From Pseudoips prasinana (taxonomy: Eukaryota; Arthropoda; Insecta; Lepidoptera; Nolidae), in the NCBI GenBank assembly GCA_951640165.1, contig OX621242.1, positions 17,725,501 through 17,789,500 of the forward strand: a DNA stretch of 64,000 bases, read 5' to 3'. A model generated the notes under the pieces. The model ran no database searches. It worked only from the letters and a program-made list of their open reading frames with translations, and was not told where the DNA came from. Made by a program: the position numbers and the translations under genes. Positions 47,630 to 58,931 of this stretch are shown here, piece by piece (position 1 is the first letter of the stretch; every line of letters starts with the position of its first letter).

Positions 47630-47789
47630 AAAATTGAGGTAGGAACGGAGGGGTATTAAAACAATTAATTAATTTGTTTTTAGGTCGCGTTGTTCTTGAC
47701 ATCCAATTAAAACTGTTTTATCCGAGTTTTTTAAGCAATAAGCAAATTAATTAATTGTTTTAATACCCCTCCGTTCCTACCTCAATTTT
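47630..47789. repeat. MITE-like inverted repeat with perfect 47-bp arms
   Basis: Arms 47630-47676 (AAAATTGAGGTAGGAACGGA and so on) and 47743-47789 are exact complements around a 66-base spacer. No copy elsewhere in the window was noticed. Confidence 0.85.
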
Positions 47790-47949
47790 ACCTCAATATC
47801 TAAATAATCAAAACTAATGAAAGAAAAGTGATTATCGTGTTTCTATGTCATTTGCCACTAGCAGTCCCGGCAAACATCGTAGGTGTAATTTTTTTTTAAA
47901 TTCAATACTGTCTAAAGTCTAATATTTTCACAAAAAAGAAGAGATTTAT

Positions 47950-48728
47950 TAGATGCAACATTTTTATTCAAGGTTATGCGATATCAAATTGACTGTCCGC
48001 AATTGTTGAGTAGGTTCACACTCCGTGTGCCCACAAAAAACCCACGAGCTCCTATAACTCCATTACGTCCTCCTTTGCGCAGAACCGTTGTAGGTGCTAA
48101 CTCTCCTATACCCCGTCTGTGCAAATTATTAAACAACTGCAGTGATCTGGTCGATGTGCACTCTGACTCACTTAGTAAGTTCAGAAGTATTATGTATATG
48201 TGAAATATTTCTGTGAATTCATTTTGGTTACATGTTTGTTTTTATTTTTAATTTTGTATTTTAATTCTTTTTATGATTTCGATTTTTATATTGTCTGCTA
48301 TTTGATGTTTCTGCTTACCTAATTTATTTTGATTATGTATTGTGGAATGTTATTTTTAATTTTGTTATGTTTAATTTTAATTAATATTTTGAATTTATTT
48401 AACTTAAGTTTTTCTTTTTTTTTAAGATTTTAATTTAATTAAGTTATCCATTATTATATATTTCTTCCTCACTTTTGTTTTTGCCTGTGATCTTAATGTT
48501 TTGTTTCAATTTTGTAGTTTTAACTTGGCCTGAGGAGCCTGATTGTTCTGTATGTCTAAAATGTCATGTAATTTGATGTAGCTTTTATACATTTAATGAA
48601 TATGTAATGCATGTTGTGCTTACCTGTAAGAGGTTGATACACTTGACCCGATCTGATTCATGTAACCCATAAATGTTTTAGTGTACTCAATTGTTGGTGA
48701 GCCAAATAAATAAATAAAATAAAATAAA
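47950..48728 (+). mobile_element. 5'-truncated LINE 3' end
   Basis: A C-terminal frame to 48203 (DCPQLLSRFTLRVPTKNPRA to LCKLLNNCSDLVDVHSDSLS, then KFRSIMYM) matches the usual end of lepidopteran Jockey- or R1-like RT proteins. About 500 bp of T-rich 3' UTR follow and a tail of (AAATA)n ends near 48728. Confidence 0.6.
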
Positions 48729-49174
48729 TAATATTCATACATTGAAATTATAAATTATAAAATGTTGTACCATTTTCCCTTTTTCCTTCAGGAAAGAAAA
48801 CAAATACTACTGAATATATAATATATATATATATATATTTTTGCCTTTATATTCTTTTTTATGGAACAAAGTTCCTTATCGCGGGTTGTGAAAGGGGGCT
48901 AGACGGAAAAATTCTTACGAAAAGTTGTCACGACACTTTCTGCAGCTGTGCGGCGTGTGCATGTTTCTCTGTCTGTCTCTCTCTCTCTTATAGAAAGCAA
49001 GCCAGATATTTTATTTCTATTTCGCATTGAACAGTGTGGTCGCGACGATTATTTTTGTTGAGTGTATACAGGTTTTTTGTACATAATAAATAATAAGAAA
49101 TAACTTCGTTCCATCCGGGTGTCCCTTGACATCTCTCAAGTTTTTTATAGAAACCTTCTGATTGTAATGAACAC

Positions 49175-49263
49175 ATAAATAGAAAGATTTATCCAATTCG
49201 GTGCAGTGGTTTGGAAGTTATGAGCGTACAATCATTTCGGCGATTCGTTTATATTTATATAGA
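49175..49263 (+). repeat. interspersed repeat 3' end ending in TATATAGATT
   Basis: TTCGGTGCAGTGGTTTGGAA to TTTATATTTATATAGATT has the same kind of end as the 15371 repeat. Confidence 0.4.
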
Positions 49264-49731
49264 TTTACTATACACCAAATTATCACCTAAAGTTCAATTA
49301 GTGCAATCTTCTCTATATAAATTTATTTATACTTGGGCACAAAAAAGGTAAGATTTTTGTAGCCTCTAGCGTTGTATAGTCTGAAATCATCAAATAGCAG
49401 ATTATATTTTTTCTAAATTACAATATTACGTAAGAACAATAAATAACTAAATTCTTATTATAAAGCTTGTTAAGATAAATCTAAAAGCTTTTTAATTGGA
49501 TAGAATTTTAAATAGTTTTTTATTTATTTGTTTGAGCAGTGATTAGTCTAATATTCTCTTATTAAATAAATTTCATGGGCGACGTGAATAACTTTTGTTC
49601 GGGCCATCCAGTAAGTTTCTGACATGCCTTAACGACTAGGCAACGATGTCTAATGAATAGTCGGGACCGATACCTTAAAGTGTTTTCCAAAGACGGGCAC
49701 GCTCAAAAATTAAACCACATCAACGGTCACC

Positions 49732-49890
49732 TATCTAAATAAGTACGTATGTATTTACAAAGGAATAGTAGTATATGGATTATATCAGCTATCTGATTTC
49801 CATAGTATGTACAAGCTCTGCTTAGTTTGAAATCAGATGGCCGTGTGTAAACAATGTACCAGGATCTTATTATTATTATTATTATATCTA
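49732..49890 (+). mobile_element. SINE-2 3' fragment
   Basis: From TAAGTACGTATGTATTTACA through TTTGAAATCAGATGGCCGTG to an (ATT)n tail; the tRNA-like head is missing. Confidence 0.6.
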
Positions 49891-50140
49891 TATATACACT
49901 GACCGCGGGCCGTCTGCTTAACTTACTGGTGTCTATGAGCGTCTCAAAATATGTTACGTTAATAATTGACTGATTTAATGTATTGTCCCTTTGTAGCTCA
50001 ATTTTTTGTTATGGTGCAATATAGTGAATTTTACTGCAAACATACATTAAGCCTTATTGAAAAATAAGAAGTTTTTTTATTGAAGACGTATATAATGCTG
50101 TTTTTAGTTATTGTTAGTTTATTGAGGTGTTCATGGCAAG

Positions 50141-50366
50141 TTGCACCCACCGGTCCGTAAGTGATCGGCGAGGTACAGACGCCGACGAATTTCCCAATTG
50201 AAAGTGAACCTTATGCTTTTGTAATAAAGTTGAAAATCTATAAGGTAATTTTGACAGATTGAGGTAGCTGGTTGTGCTGGCGTCTGTACTTAGGCACGCG
50301 GTCATTCTATAGATTTGTGATTGTAAAAGTGGTTAAACTTGTGAGCATCTCCGTGCTTAGTATACA
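50141..50366 (+). repeat. family H repeat split by a MITE
   Basis: GCACCCACCGGTCCGTAAGT and GATCGGCGAGG are separated from CTTAGGCACGCGGTCATTCT by MITE-1 copy 2. The unsplit copies at 61066 and 61332 have the two parts adjacent. Confidence 0.6.
50173..50290. mobile_element. MITE-1 copy 2
   Basis: It has ends GTACAGACGCC and GGCGTCTGTAC and the MITE-1 core (GTGAACCTTATGCTTTTGTA). Part of its left terminal region is deleted. Confidence 0.75.
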
Positions 50367-50580
50367 AAACGAACAATATCAGATACTAGCATTTACCCAC
50401 ATCTTCGAACGTGTTATCCCTCGGGAATCATATTTTTTTTTTTTTGGATTATCGGTACGTTATGTGCTTGGTTCTACCCCTGTTATAATTAGAGCAAAAT
50501 ATTAGGTCACTAGTTAAGGCGATATTTTCCTAATTCTATTCTGCATATTCTCAAAAACAATGACTATTCTGCTTTTCTTT

Positions 50581-51565
50581 TCATCATATCAGCCGAAAGA
50601 CGTCCACTGCTGGACAAAGGCCTCCCCCAAGGATCTCCACAATAGCCGGTCCTGCGCTGCCCGCATCCAGCGGCTTCCCGCGACCCGCACAAGATCGTCG
50701 GTCCACCGTGTAGGAGGCCTGCCCACGCTGCGTCTTCCGGTTCGTGGTCGCCACTCGAGAACCTTTCTGCCCCATCGGCCGTCAGTTCTACGAGCTATGT
50801 GCCCTGCCCACTGCCACTTCAGTTTGGCAATTCTTTGGGCTATGTCGGCTACTTTAGTTCGCCTGCGGATCTCAGCATTTCTTATTCGATCTCGCAGGGA
50901 AACTCCAAGCATAGCCCTTTCCATTGCTCTTTGGGTGACCTTGAGCCGCCTGATAAGGCCCATAGTGAGCGACCACGTCTCTGTTCCGTAAGTCATCACT
51001 GGCAACACACACTGGTCGAAGACTTTCGACTTGAGACACTGCGGTATTTGGGATGAGAAGATATTACGTAGCTTCCCGAACGCTGCCCAGCCGAGTTGGA
51101 TTCTACGATTGACCTCCTTTTCGAAGTTGGACCTACCTAGTTGGATGGTCTGTCCTAGGTAAATATAGTTCTCAACAACTTCGAGTGCAGAGTCTCCAAC
51201 CTTAACTAGAGTGGGTGCAACATGGATGTTCGACATGATTTTCGTCTTATCCATGTTCATTTTCAGACCCACTTGTTGAGAGACTCTACTGAGGCCATCG
51301 AGCATTGTACCGAGGTCGTCAAGGGTCTCAGCCATGACTACTATGTCGTCGGCAAATCTAAGGTGGGTGATGTACTCGCCATTGACATTGATGCCAAAGC
51401 CTTCCCAGTCCAGAAGCTTGAAAACATCTTCCAATGCAGCGGTGAACAGTTTCGGAGATATGACGTCTCCCTGTCTCACGCCTCGCTGCAATTGAATAGG
51501 TTTCGAGTTCCTGGTCCTGAAGTCGGATTGACATGGTGGCGTTTTCGTACAAACACTTTAACACT
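50581..51565 (-). mobile_element. RTE-like LINE, 5'-truncated, C-terminal RT frame open
   Basis: The longest coding remnant of the main LINE family here. On the minus strand a 300-codon frame (51491 to a TGA at 50589) reads LQRGVRQGDVISPKLFTAAL, then the catalytic THLRFADDIVVMAETL (the YxDD box appears as FADD), KMNMDKTKIM, VENYIYLGQTIQLGRSNFEK, KLKWQWAGHIARRTDGRWGR, WTDDLVRVAGSRW and WRSLGEAFVQQWTSFG. Codons upstream of about 51490 continue in another frame (VLKCLYENATMSIRLQDQ), so there is at least one frameshift. The N-terminal endonuclease and first RT blocks are missing. The 3' end is a short ATGATG-type tail, as in RTE elements. At least seven shorter copies share this tail in the window. 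Confidence 0.85.
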
Positions 51566-51589
51566 TTTCTTTTATTCATTACTTAATAT

Positions 51590-51900
51590 TTATAGCCCTC
51601 GCAATGGGAACAGCAAGCAGCCAAACGGTCAGGACTTAAGTCCAAGCCAAAGTCGACTGTTTCGAGTCTGGAAGGCGCGCTGAGCTGGATAACAAGCGCG
51701 ATGAATTGAAAGCCAGACCACCTGCGGCGATCAATTACAATTATTACAATGGTGTGCTCACATGCCCGCAATGTGCGAGGATTTTTCTAATAAAATTGGC
51801 TTCATAAGACACATGCGAGCACACGAACTTCGGCTACAGTAGGATAAACAGCGGTCGCCGAGGCCGAAATCGGCCGCACCACATCATCATGGAGAGTTAA
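51590..51900 (+). mobile_element. LINE 3' remnant with a zinc-finger-like C-terminus
   Basis: Plus-strand pieces end in NKIGFIRHMRAHELRLQ, a C2H2-like half finger (H-x3-H) seen at the end of some lepidopteran LINE proteins, then about 50 bp and CACATCATCATGG. It is interrupted by stops and frame changes. It lies back-to-back with the RTE at 50581-51565. Confidence 0.4.
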
Positions 51901-52265
51901 TTATTTATTTATTATATTCATATTTATTACTTTACGTAAACCATTCTAAAAGAGCCAGTGAATAAGACTTACAATGTAATAAAGGAAAATAAAATTTCAC
52001 TTTGTACTGTTACAGAGCTTTTGTAATAAATGACAACTTTATATTTTCAATAAAACCAAGTTCTTTATTTGTATTGTACAACAAGTGATATTAAAGTGCA
52101 CAGTATTGCGACATAAAGGGTACAATAGAAATTAATTTATTAGACAATCTTGCAATTGCATTCGTAGCTATCATAGTTCAATTAGTCCTTTTCTGGGAAC
52201 AACAAAGACCGTATTTTCATGTTATTAAGAAATTACAAGCTGTCGTCGTGACTCACCGGCCGATA

Positions 52266-52406
52266 GTACAGACGCCAGCACATCCAGCTACCCCAATCTG
52301 TCAAATTTCTTTTATAGATTTTCAACTTTATCACATAAGTATGAGGTTCACTTTCTATTGGAGAAGTTTGACAGATTGGGGTAGATTGATGTGCTGGAGT
52401 CTGTAC
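52266..52406. mobile_element. MITE-1 copy 3, most complete
   Basis: Ends GTACAGACGCCAGCACATCC and GATGTGCTGGAGTCTGTAC, with subterminal CTACCCCAATCTGTCAAATT on both sides. Confidence 0.85.
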
Positions 52407-52409
52407 AAC

Positions 52410-53940
52410 GCGCCGCGAGCACTATTACCCTCCATGGCCCTTAGATTACATTCGTATTAAAATATGCCAATCGCTAATCAGTCTAGTGACCTGCATCTTT
52501 GCATATTAACGTAGAGCGACAGTTGCACATAAACTTGCCTAATGACGGACCCTCTCATCTCAGTAACTGCCCTGAGCCAAATTTCAACTGTTGAAGGTGA
52601 CGTAATCAAAAATTAATAACGCAAAATTCCAGCTTTTGGCTGTTTAATTCGTAGGTTTTATAGGTACATTCATTTCGTACATTTTATAAATTAAAAATTA
52701 CGAAATCCATATTTTTTTTATTTGTAAAATTTTTTGAATCAGTATTTTTTTTTCGAAAAAAATTCAAAACATACTGTGGTGTCAGTCCAGTCGTTGTAAA
52801 TTTTCTACTATACCAAAGTAGGTACAATATTTATATTTAATGATTAATATTTGAATTTCAAAAAAAATTAAATTTTATTAAAGTAATATTTAACCATATC
52901 CTCCCATTTTTAGGAACAGTCGCAAATAAACGCAGTGCCGTAATCAAAATTGAAATATGGGTAGTTAATTATCTCTTTTACATAAATATTACAATACACA
53001 TAAGTGCATACATTTTTAAGGAATTGTGTATAACGTACCCCGAAAACATTACCCAACTTTTTTCTACAATATTGTAAAAGCGCATACGATATCATAGTAA
53101 GTATACGGTTAATATATTTTATTTCAGATGCAAGTTATCATCGAGAAAAACTAGGAGATCCTTAGACGAGAAGCGTGCTCGTCCGGAGCAATCCCATATA
53201 CTATTCTAAATTTTCAGTTAAATAATAAGTTACTAAGCTATTATTCTTAAATTTAGTACTACTCTATTAAAATTAAAGAATTGAAGACAACGAGAGCAGA
53301 AGGCTCTCAACCAATAACTCTAAAAGTTATCTGATATTTATATATTTGTTTTTAAAAATATATAACCAGTTTTAATAATTTTATATAGAGCCATATGTGT
53401 AGAATTCTTTTCCCATCCCAATTGATTCACTAACAAAGGAGAAATCACGCAATGTATGTACAAAAACATTCAGGCGAATTGATATCCCTCTTCTGAAGTC
53501 AGTTAAAAAGAAAAATGGAAATCCCATTAATTTTATCTCCTCAAAAACAATTTGAATACTCATAACTTTTTATATTATTCGAATAATATATTGCATATAA
53601 ATACACGCTTGCCTCTAAAATAGTACTAGATTTTCTTTGAGAAGGTTTAACTTTACTTGGAAGCTATTTCTGTCATAATCACAATAGTAGCCCGAAGGCT
53701 GGAGTTGACGTATAATATGTGTTGTAAAGGCTTGTTACCTAACTCAGACAGAGTCTTCGAGGTTTTGTATATTGTTATTTAGAGATAAAATTACTGTTGG
53801 GGAAAGAAAAATATTTAGAATAGTTTTTGTGTTTAGCTCGAGTTAGTCGGAAACTTTTTATCATTCCACCCCTGATTTGACATCAAATCTTAATTAAGAC
53901 TTCATACAATTTTTACGGCACAGACCAAAGACCAAAAATT
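52410..53940. other. intron sequence without recognised features
   Basis: AT-rich. I see no exon, RNA gene or repeat family. Confidence 0.4.
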
Positions 53941-53945
53941 TTTAG

Positions 53946-54150
53946 TTTTTTTTTTTAAAGACCACGCCCGCACTAGTGTATTTAATCCATGTGTGTACCT
54001 TACAAACATATAATTATATGTTTGTAACAAAGTACATCCAGACTCAGAACAACTATTTGTGGGTCACATAAATAGTTGTCCTGCGCGGAATTCGGACCCG
54101 GGACACGAAGCGGCGAGGCGACTGTCTTAGCCGCTGCGCCACACGTGCAG
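53946..54150 (-). mobile_element. SINE-3, minus copy 3
   Basis: T run and AAAGACCACGCCCGCAC at the left; GGCGACTGTCTTAGCCGCTG and CGCCACACGTGCAG at the right. It is the best preserved tRNA-like head of the three. Confidence 0.7.
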
Positions 54151-54239
54151 TCGAAGCATATGACTATGTTTCTTTTAAATGTTATGTGTTTATAGTTAGC
54201 CTTCCTGGGCTAACTAGATGGGCTTCACTGCTTCACCGG

Positions 54240-54321
54240 CCAATTGATACGAGCATGCGCTAAAGCCACGTCGGCGGCTCCACCTTTTGTGTTCAACCCG
54301 TCACCTCTAAGCTATTACAAA
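54240..54321 (+). repeat. family G repeat, left part before the hAT-like insertion
   Basis: CTCCACCTTTTGTGTTCAAC and CGTCACCTCTAAGC match the paralogue at 59596-59640. It stops at ATTACAAA (54314-54321), where the 5.1-kb element begins. The continuation is at 59424. Confidence 0.65.
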
Positions 54322-54749
54322 CAGGGACCGTCCGGATACTCGTTGAACGGGTTTTTGAACGGGTATTTTTAAGCGCTTAAAAAATAAACCCTATGATACG
54401 AGTTACACCTTCGAACGGGTGTAATGAACCGCTTCCGAAAGGCTTACCCTTTCATACCCTGTAACACTGTAACAGGGTAAGCCATTCGAGCCAAGACATT
54501 GTAATATGCACTCTTTCGCATCGAAATTGGTTTGGTAATTGCATAAACACCACCGCACGTAACATCTAGTCGTAATAATTTGGAATTTATTATTTAAAAG
54601 TTCAATTTTGCTTGTCGCTAAACACTGTAATATTAAATTTTTCGTGTCTGTTCTTGTTTGTTATCATAATTTCTTTTAATTTGGAACTCGGTAGGTACTA
54701 CAGAATTAAGTACAAGCAATTTAGCAGTTCTTTTTTTAAAGTATGTGTT

Positions 54750-55103
54750 ACGCTTCGTCGGTCTAGTGGTAGCGTCTTCAAACGTAGATAACGAGGTCCT
54801 AGGTTCAAATCCCGGGTTGGGTCAAAAGTATCTATTATAATATAAATATAAAAATTTCTTAGTGTCAGCCCGAAGTCTGGGAGTTGGCGGTATTATAGCC
54901 TCATGCCTCGGAGAGCACGTAAAGCCGTCGATCCTGTATCTGACCTTCCGGTCGTTCCGCTAGTCGTCCCATCGGATAATGAGAGTGATGGAATAGATAA
55001 AGCCCCTGTGTTTGCACACACACTTGTGGTATGTCCCGCTCACATGGCCAGTCTCCATTGAGACTGGCCGCTGGGGCCAAAATTCGGCTAGGAGGATATA
55101 ATT
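54750..55103 (+). mobile_element. SINE-4 (tRNA-derived)
   Basis: The tRNA-like head is GCTTCGTCGGTCTAGTGGTA with B box AGGTTCAAATCCCGGGTTGG. The body is TCAGCCCGAAGTCTGGGAGT to GACTGGCCGCTGGGGCCAAA. The head would not fold as a complete functional tRNA and is continuous with a 270-bp body. Confidence 0.65.
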
Positions 55104-55124
55104 ATATTATAACAAAGAATTTGA

Positions 55125-55303
55125 TTTTCATTCTGTTAGCCCCGTAGTGAGCGGCTACGTCTTGGTTCCTTAATTCATCAGAGGCAACACATACTAATCG
55201 AAGACTTTCGATTGGTATTTGGGACCAGAAGCTTAGCTTTCCGAACGCTGCCCAGGCAAGTTAGATTCTACAATTGATCTCCAACTCGAAGTGGACCTCT
55301 ACC
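55125..55303 (-). mobile_element. RTE LINE fragment, downstream part of a split copy
   Basis: It corresponds to the part of 50581-51565 from the region of CCCATAGTGAGCGACCACGT to TTCGAAGTTGGACCT. It stops at GTGGACCTCTACC, where the inserted LINE's poly(A) tail (T run at 55304) begins. Confidence 0.7.
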
Positions 55304-56090
55304 TTTTTTTTGATAAGGCAGGTCGAATGCCTACGTATGCCACCCACAAAAATGTTTACGGATGGATGCGTCAGACTCGCACCGACTAAACCTACCTGCC
55401 GTGGGCTTCTCTTGGCGCCTGATGGGGGAGCCCCGGGAACGCGGGTATGTTGCTCCGGTGCACCCCTTATGCGAAAAGTTCCAGATGGTATGATGGTCCC
55501 ACACGTACCCTGAGAGGGCTCTGGATTGTCCTCGCTATTTGCCGACTTCTGCCAGTCCGGCACAGTGACTGCGCCATAAACAGATCGCTGTCTTCTTTTA
55601 GCTGGTAACATTGACTTCTCTTACTGCCGCCGCGGCTCCGAGGGGGAGTTGGGCTACCGGTTGCAGCCGCCACCCTGACGCCTCCTCCGTCTGACGGATC
55701 TCTCCCGTTCTCGCTCGGCGGCCTCCTTTTGGAACATGACTGCCTCATAAAAGGAGACCACGGCGTGCCATTTAGAAGAGTCACCCACCAGCATTGCCCC
55801 TACGATTGCCGGCAGGGACAGATCCCGTCCGATTGAGATCTTGAGTCGCATTTTGGCCACCCGCGCCGGGCACTCAGCGAGAGTGTGTTGGGCGGACTCC
55901 TTTCCACCCAGGCCTTGAGGTGAGGTAGGATGGAACCGACGGCACGCTGGCGCGCGTTTAGGCGTAACTCTAGCCGTGCGCGCCAGTGCACTAATACGTG
56001 CCGGTAATCATCCCGTCGGTACTCATTGAACGTTTCTTCTGGCGCCCTCCCGTTCTCTTGGCGCACGCAGATTTCGGTGAAAACCACCGC
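55304..56090 (-). mobile_element. 5'-truncated R1-like LINE inserted in the RTE copy
   Basis: The minus strand holds VFTEICVRQENGRAPEETFN, then RRDDYRHVLVHWRARLELRL and, in another frame, LPAIVGAMLVGDSSKWHAVV and SFYEAVMFQKEAAERERERS. This is the C-terminal part of a lepidopteran LINE protein. The 3' end is a run of eight A (T on plus, 55304-55311). Similar sequences TGGACCTCTACC and TTGGACCGCCTCCC at the two sides are the probable target duplication. No RT domain remains. Confidence 0.65.
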
Positions 56091-56935
56091 GTTGGACCGC
56101 CTCCCTAGTGGGGTGGTCTGTCCTAGGTATAGATATAGCTCTCCACAACCTCTATTGCAGAGTCCCTTAACTTTGTTCAACATGATATTCGTCTTATCCA
56201 TGTTCATTTTGAGAACCACTAGTAGAGAGAACCTGCTGAAGTCTTCGAGCATTGTACCGAGGTATTTCAATGTTTCAGCCATGATTACGAAGGTAAGGGA
56301 TGTATTCGCCATTGAGATTGATTCCAAAGCCTTTCAGTCCAGGAGCTTAAAGACATCTTCCAATGCAGCGATGAATAGTTCTGGAGATGGAGATGTTATA
56401 TCCCCCTGTCTCACGCCTCGCTGCAATCGTATAGGTTGCGAGTTCTCATACAAACACTTTAACACCTCGACATACCGGTTGTTAATTTGGAATTTTGGAA
56501 AGATCACAGTACATCCAGGTTTCGATTCAATCAAACGCTAAGCATAATGGCTGGATATATCCTCGGTCTTCTGAATAACTTGCCGCTGCGTATGTATGTG
56601 ATATATGGTAATAAAGCATTTTCGGCGACCGGCTTGTTCAGGAGGGTGGTTGACGTCAAACCTGTGCGTGAGACAATTCGTAATGACTCTCGAAAACAAC
56701 TTGTAAACATGGCTCAGTAACGTGATGGGTCTGTTATTTTTTCAAAGCGTTTTATCGCCCTTATTGAAGAAAGCACTACCACACCAATATGTGCCATCCT
56801 TGTGACGTTTGACCTTTTTGTATGACGAAGTTAAAAAACTTCTGAAAAGCTCGTAGGATTGGTATACCATCCGCCTTAAAAGCTCTATTGTAACTCTGTT
56901 ATCACCAGGAGCCTTATTGTTCTTAAATTGTTAAA
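56091..56935 (-). mobile_element. RTE LINE fragment, upstream part of the split copy
   Basis: In minus direction: KAPGDNRVTIELLRRMVYQS near 56900, the FFNKGDKTL-like segment near 56760, YVEVLKCLYENSQPIRLQRG then VRQGD near 56400-56470, and FVIMAETLKYLGTMLEDFSR near 56220-56290. This is the RT domain, with many frameshifts and an internal deletion between 56530 and 56750. It reaches further upstream than the open copy at 50581. Confidence 0.7.
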
Positions 56936-57384
56936 GAACCATGCTAATCTAATCTTAAAAGGTCTTTAGGCATTAAGTTACAATATTTCAGACAAAGCCA
57001 AGTTAGTCAGTTAGAAATTTAGCTGTTTGGATAATTTTAAAACAACAAACAGGCGTTTTCCTAAAAGATTAAGTTTGAGAGGTGTTGTATTATTTTTCAA
57101 TCACTAGTGACAATGGCAATTATTATAAAAAAATGACAAGATTGTTGGCAGCTCATTGCTCTAGAATAATAGAAGATATTGATTGAATTGGTATGATCGA
57201 CGACTAAAATGTTGGTGACTGAGAGATATGTAAATACTATAACTATTAATACAAACGTCCATATCTTTATTAATGTAATCAGAAATGAACACGCTGTTAA
57301 AGCTAATAGCTTGCAATTTACTTGCAAGAGCGGCGGTAACCTTCTTTTTTTCGAAAAACGTTATAACATCTCAATATTTAAAAA

Positions 57385-57972
57385 AACAGGTCAAGTGCGA
57401 GCCGGACTCGCCCATGAAGGGTTCCATAGCAGCAAGTATTTCAGTTGATTAAATGAAAGGTAAATTGCGGTTTACGATTTATGACGTCTTACAAAAATCT
57501 ACTTAGATTTCGATCAAACCAATTTTCAGTGGAAGTTTGCATGGTAATGTAAATCATATATTTTTTTCAGTTTTATCATTCTCCTATTTTAGAAGATACA
57601 AGGGGGGGGGGGGGCACCGTTTTTACTACTTTGGAAGTGTCTCTTGCTCAAACTATTCAGTTAAGAAAAATATGATATTAGAAACCTCAATATCATTTTT
57701 GAAGACCTATCCATAGATCCCCCACAATTACGGGTACGATGAAAAAAAAATTAGCATCAGTTCTATGTATGAGGAACCCCCAAATTTATTATTATTTTTC
57801 TATTTTTGCGAGAAAATCTTAATGCGGTTCACAGAATACATCTACCAAGTTTCAACAGTACAGCTCTTATAGTTTTGGAAAAAAGTGGCTGTGACATACG
57901 GACGGACAGACAGACAGACATGACGAATCTATAACGGTTCCGTTTTTTGCCATTTGGCTACGGAAGCCGTAT
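57385..57972 (+). repeat. 590-bp interspersed repeat
   Basis: It begins CAGGTCAAGTGCGAGCCGGA (CTCGCCCATGAAGGGTTCC) and ends CAGACAGACAGACATGACGA, ATAACGGTTCCGTTTTTTGC. This is a well-known insect repeat layout of unclear class. A run of 13 G at 57602-57614 interrupts it. A short 3' relative is at 34740. Confidence 0.55.
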
Positions 57973-58423
57973 AATTGATTGTCCTACTAGATTGCCATCC
58001 ATTTGTCAAATTCTAAGGCCATTGGTTTCTGTAAAAGATATATGAGATAGCCAGTTTGTCATTTTTTCATACGACTTCTTGGCACAAAAAAACAGGCAGT
58101 TGCCTTAAGCCAATTAATGAGGCCACAGAAGCCGTATTTTTATTTCAACTATATTTGTAACTAATATGAAATCACGGTAAAGAACTTTATTGAATACAGA
58201 ATTAATCTTGGAAAACTTGTACCTAGGTGGTCGCCTAAATGTATTTTTATCAGACCAAGATTGCTGTCTATATATGAAATATATAGAAAGTTACATAACC
58301 TAAGATTGCTTGACTCTGAAAATTCTTAAACTGATAATATTCTTATGATAATGAACATTTAGTCACGTCAATGATGTTTTAGAATACCCATAATATATCA
58401 GTTCATTTTATACAATAATTTAA

Positions 58424-58684
58424 ATAATAATAATATCCAGGGATATTATTTACACACGGCCATCTGATCCCAAACTAAGCAGAGATTGTACTATGGAAAC
58501 CAGATAACTGATATATTACATATTACTTTTCTTTTGTGAATACATACTTATATAGATAATTACACCCAGACTCAGGACAAACAGACATGTTCATGCACAC
58601 CAATATCTGTCCTAGATGGAATCGAACCCACGAGCTCTGGCGTAAAAAGCAAGCATTTGCCAACCATGCCAACACGCCCGTCAA
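58424..58684 (-). mobile_element. SINE-2, minus copy
   Basis: (ATT)n tail, CCAGGGATATTATTTACACA, B-box region AATCGAACCCACGAG, head CAACCATGCCAACACGCCCG. It directly abuts a family B element. Confidence 0.75.
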
Positions 58685-58689
58685 TTCTT

Positions 58690-58931
58690 TCATCGTCCTC
58701 ATGTCAGCCAAAGTACGTCCACTGCTGGACAAAAGTCTCCCCAATGAATGAGAGCTTGGCAGACCTCCAGAGCCCCATAGCTTGGCAGACGGGTTGGCGA
58801 AAGAAAGTTTGATGGTCATAGTTCATAGATAAACTCTGCTGCCAGTTCTCTGGTAGGTATGCCCTCGGTCGATTTCTGCGCCCCCTACGTGATAAAATGG
58901 GGTGATGATATCCTATGCCATCACCACACAG
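58690..58931 (-). mobile_element. RTE-tailed short element (family B), copy 4
   Basis: It has TCATGTCAGCCAAAGTACGT, CCACTGCTGGACAAAAGTCT and the body ending CCTATGCCATCACCACAC. It has a small rearrangement near 58750-58790. Confidence 0.7.

Noticed and set aside
50560..51683. Plus-strand frames of up to 153 codons
   Set aside because: They are antisense to the RTE reverse-transcriptase frame, or span its edge.
57602..57614. Run of 13 G as a G-quadruplex or regulatory site
   Set aside because: It sits inside an interspersed repeat and is better explained as a homopolymer expansion.
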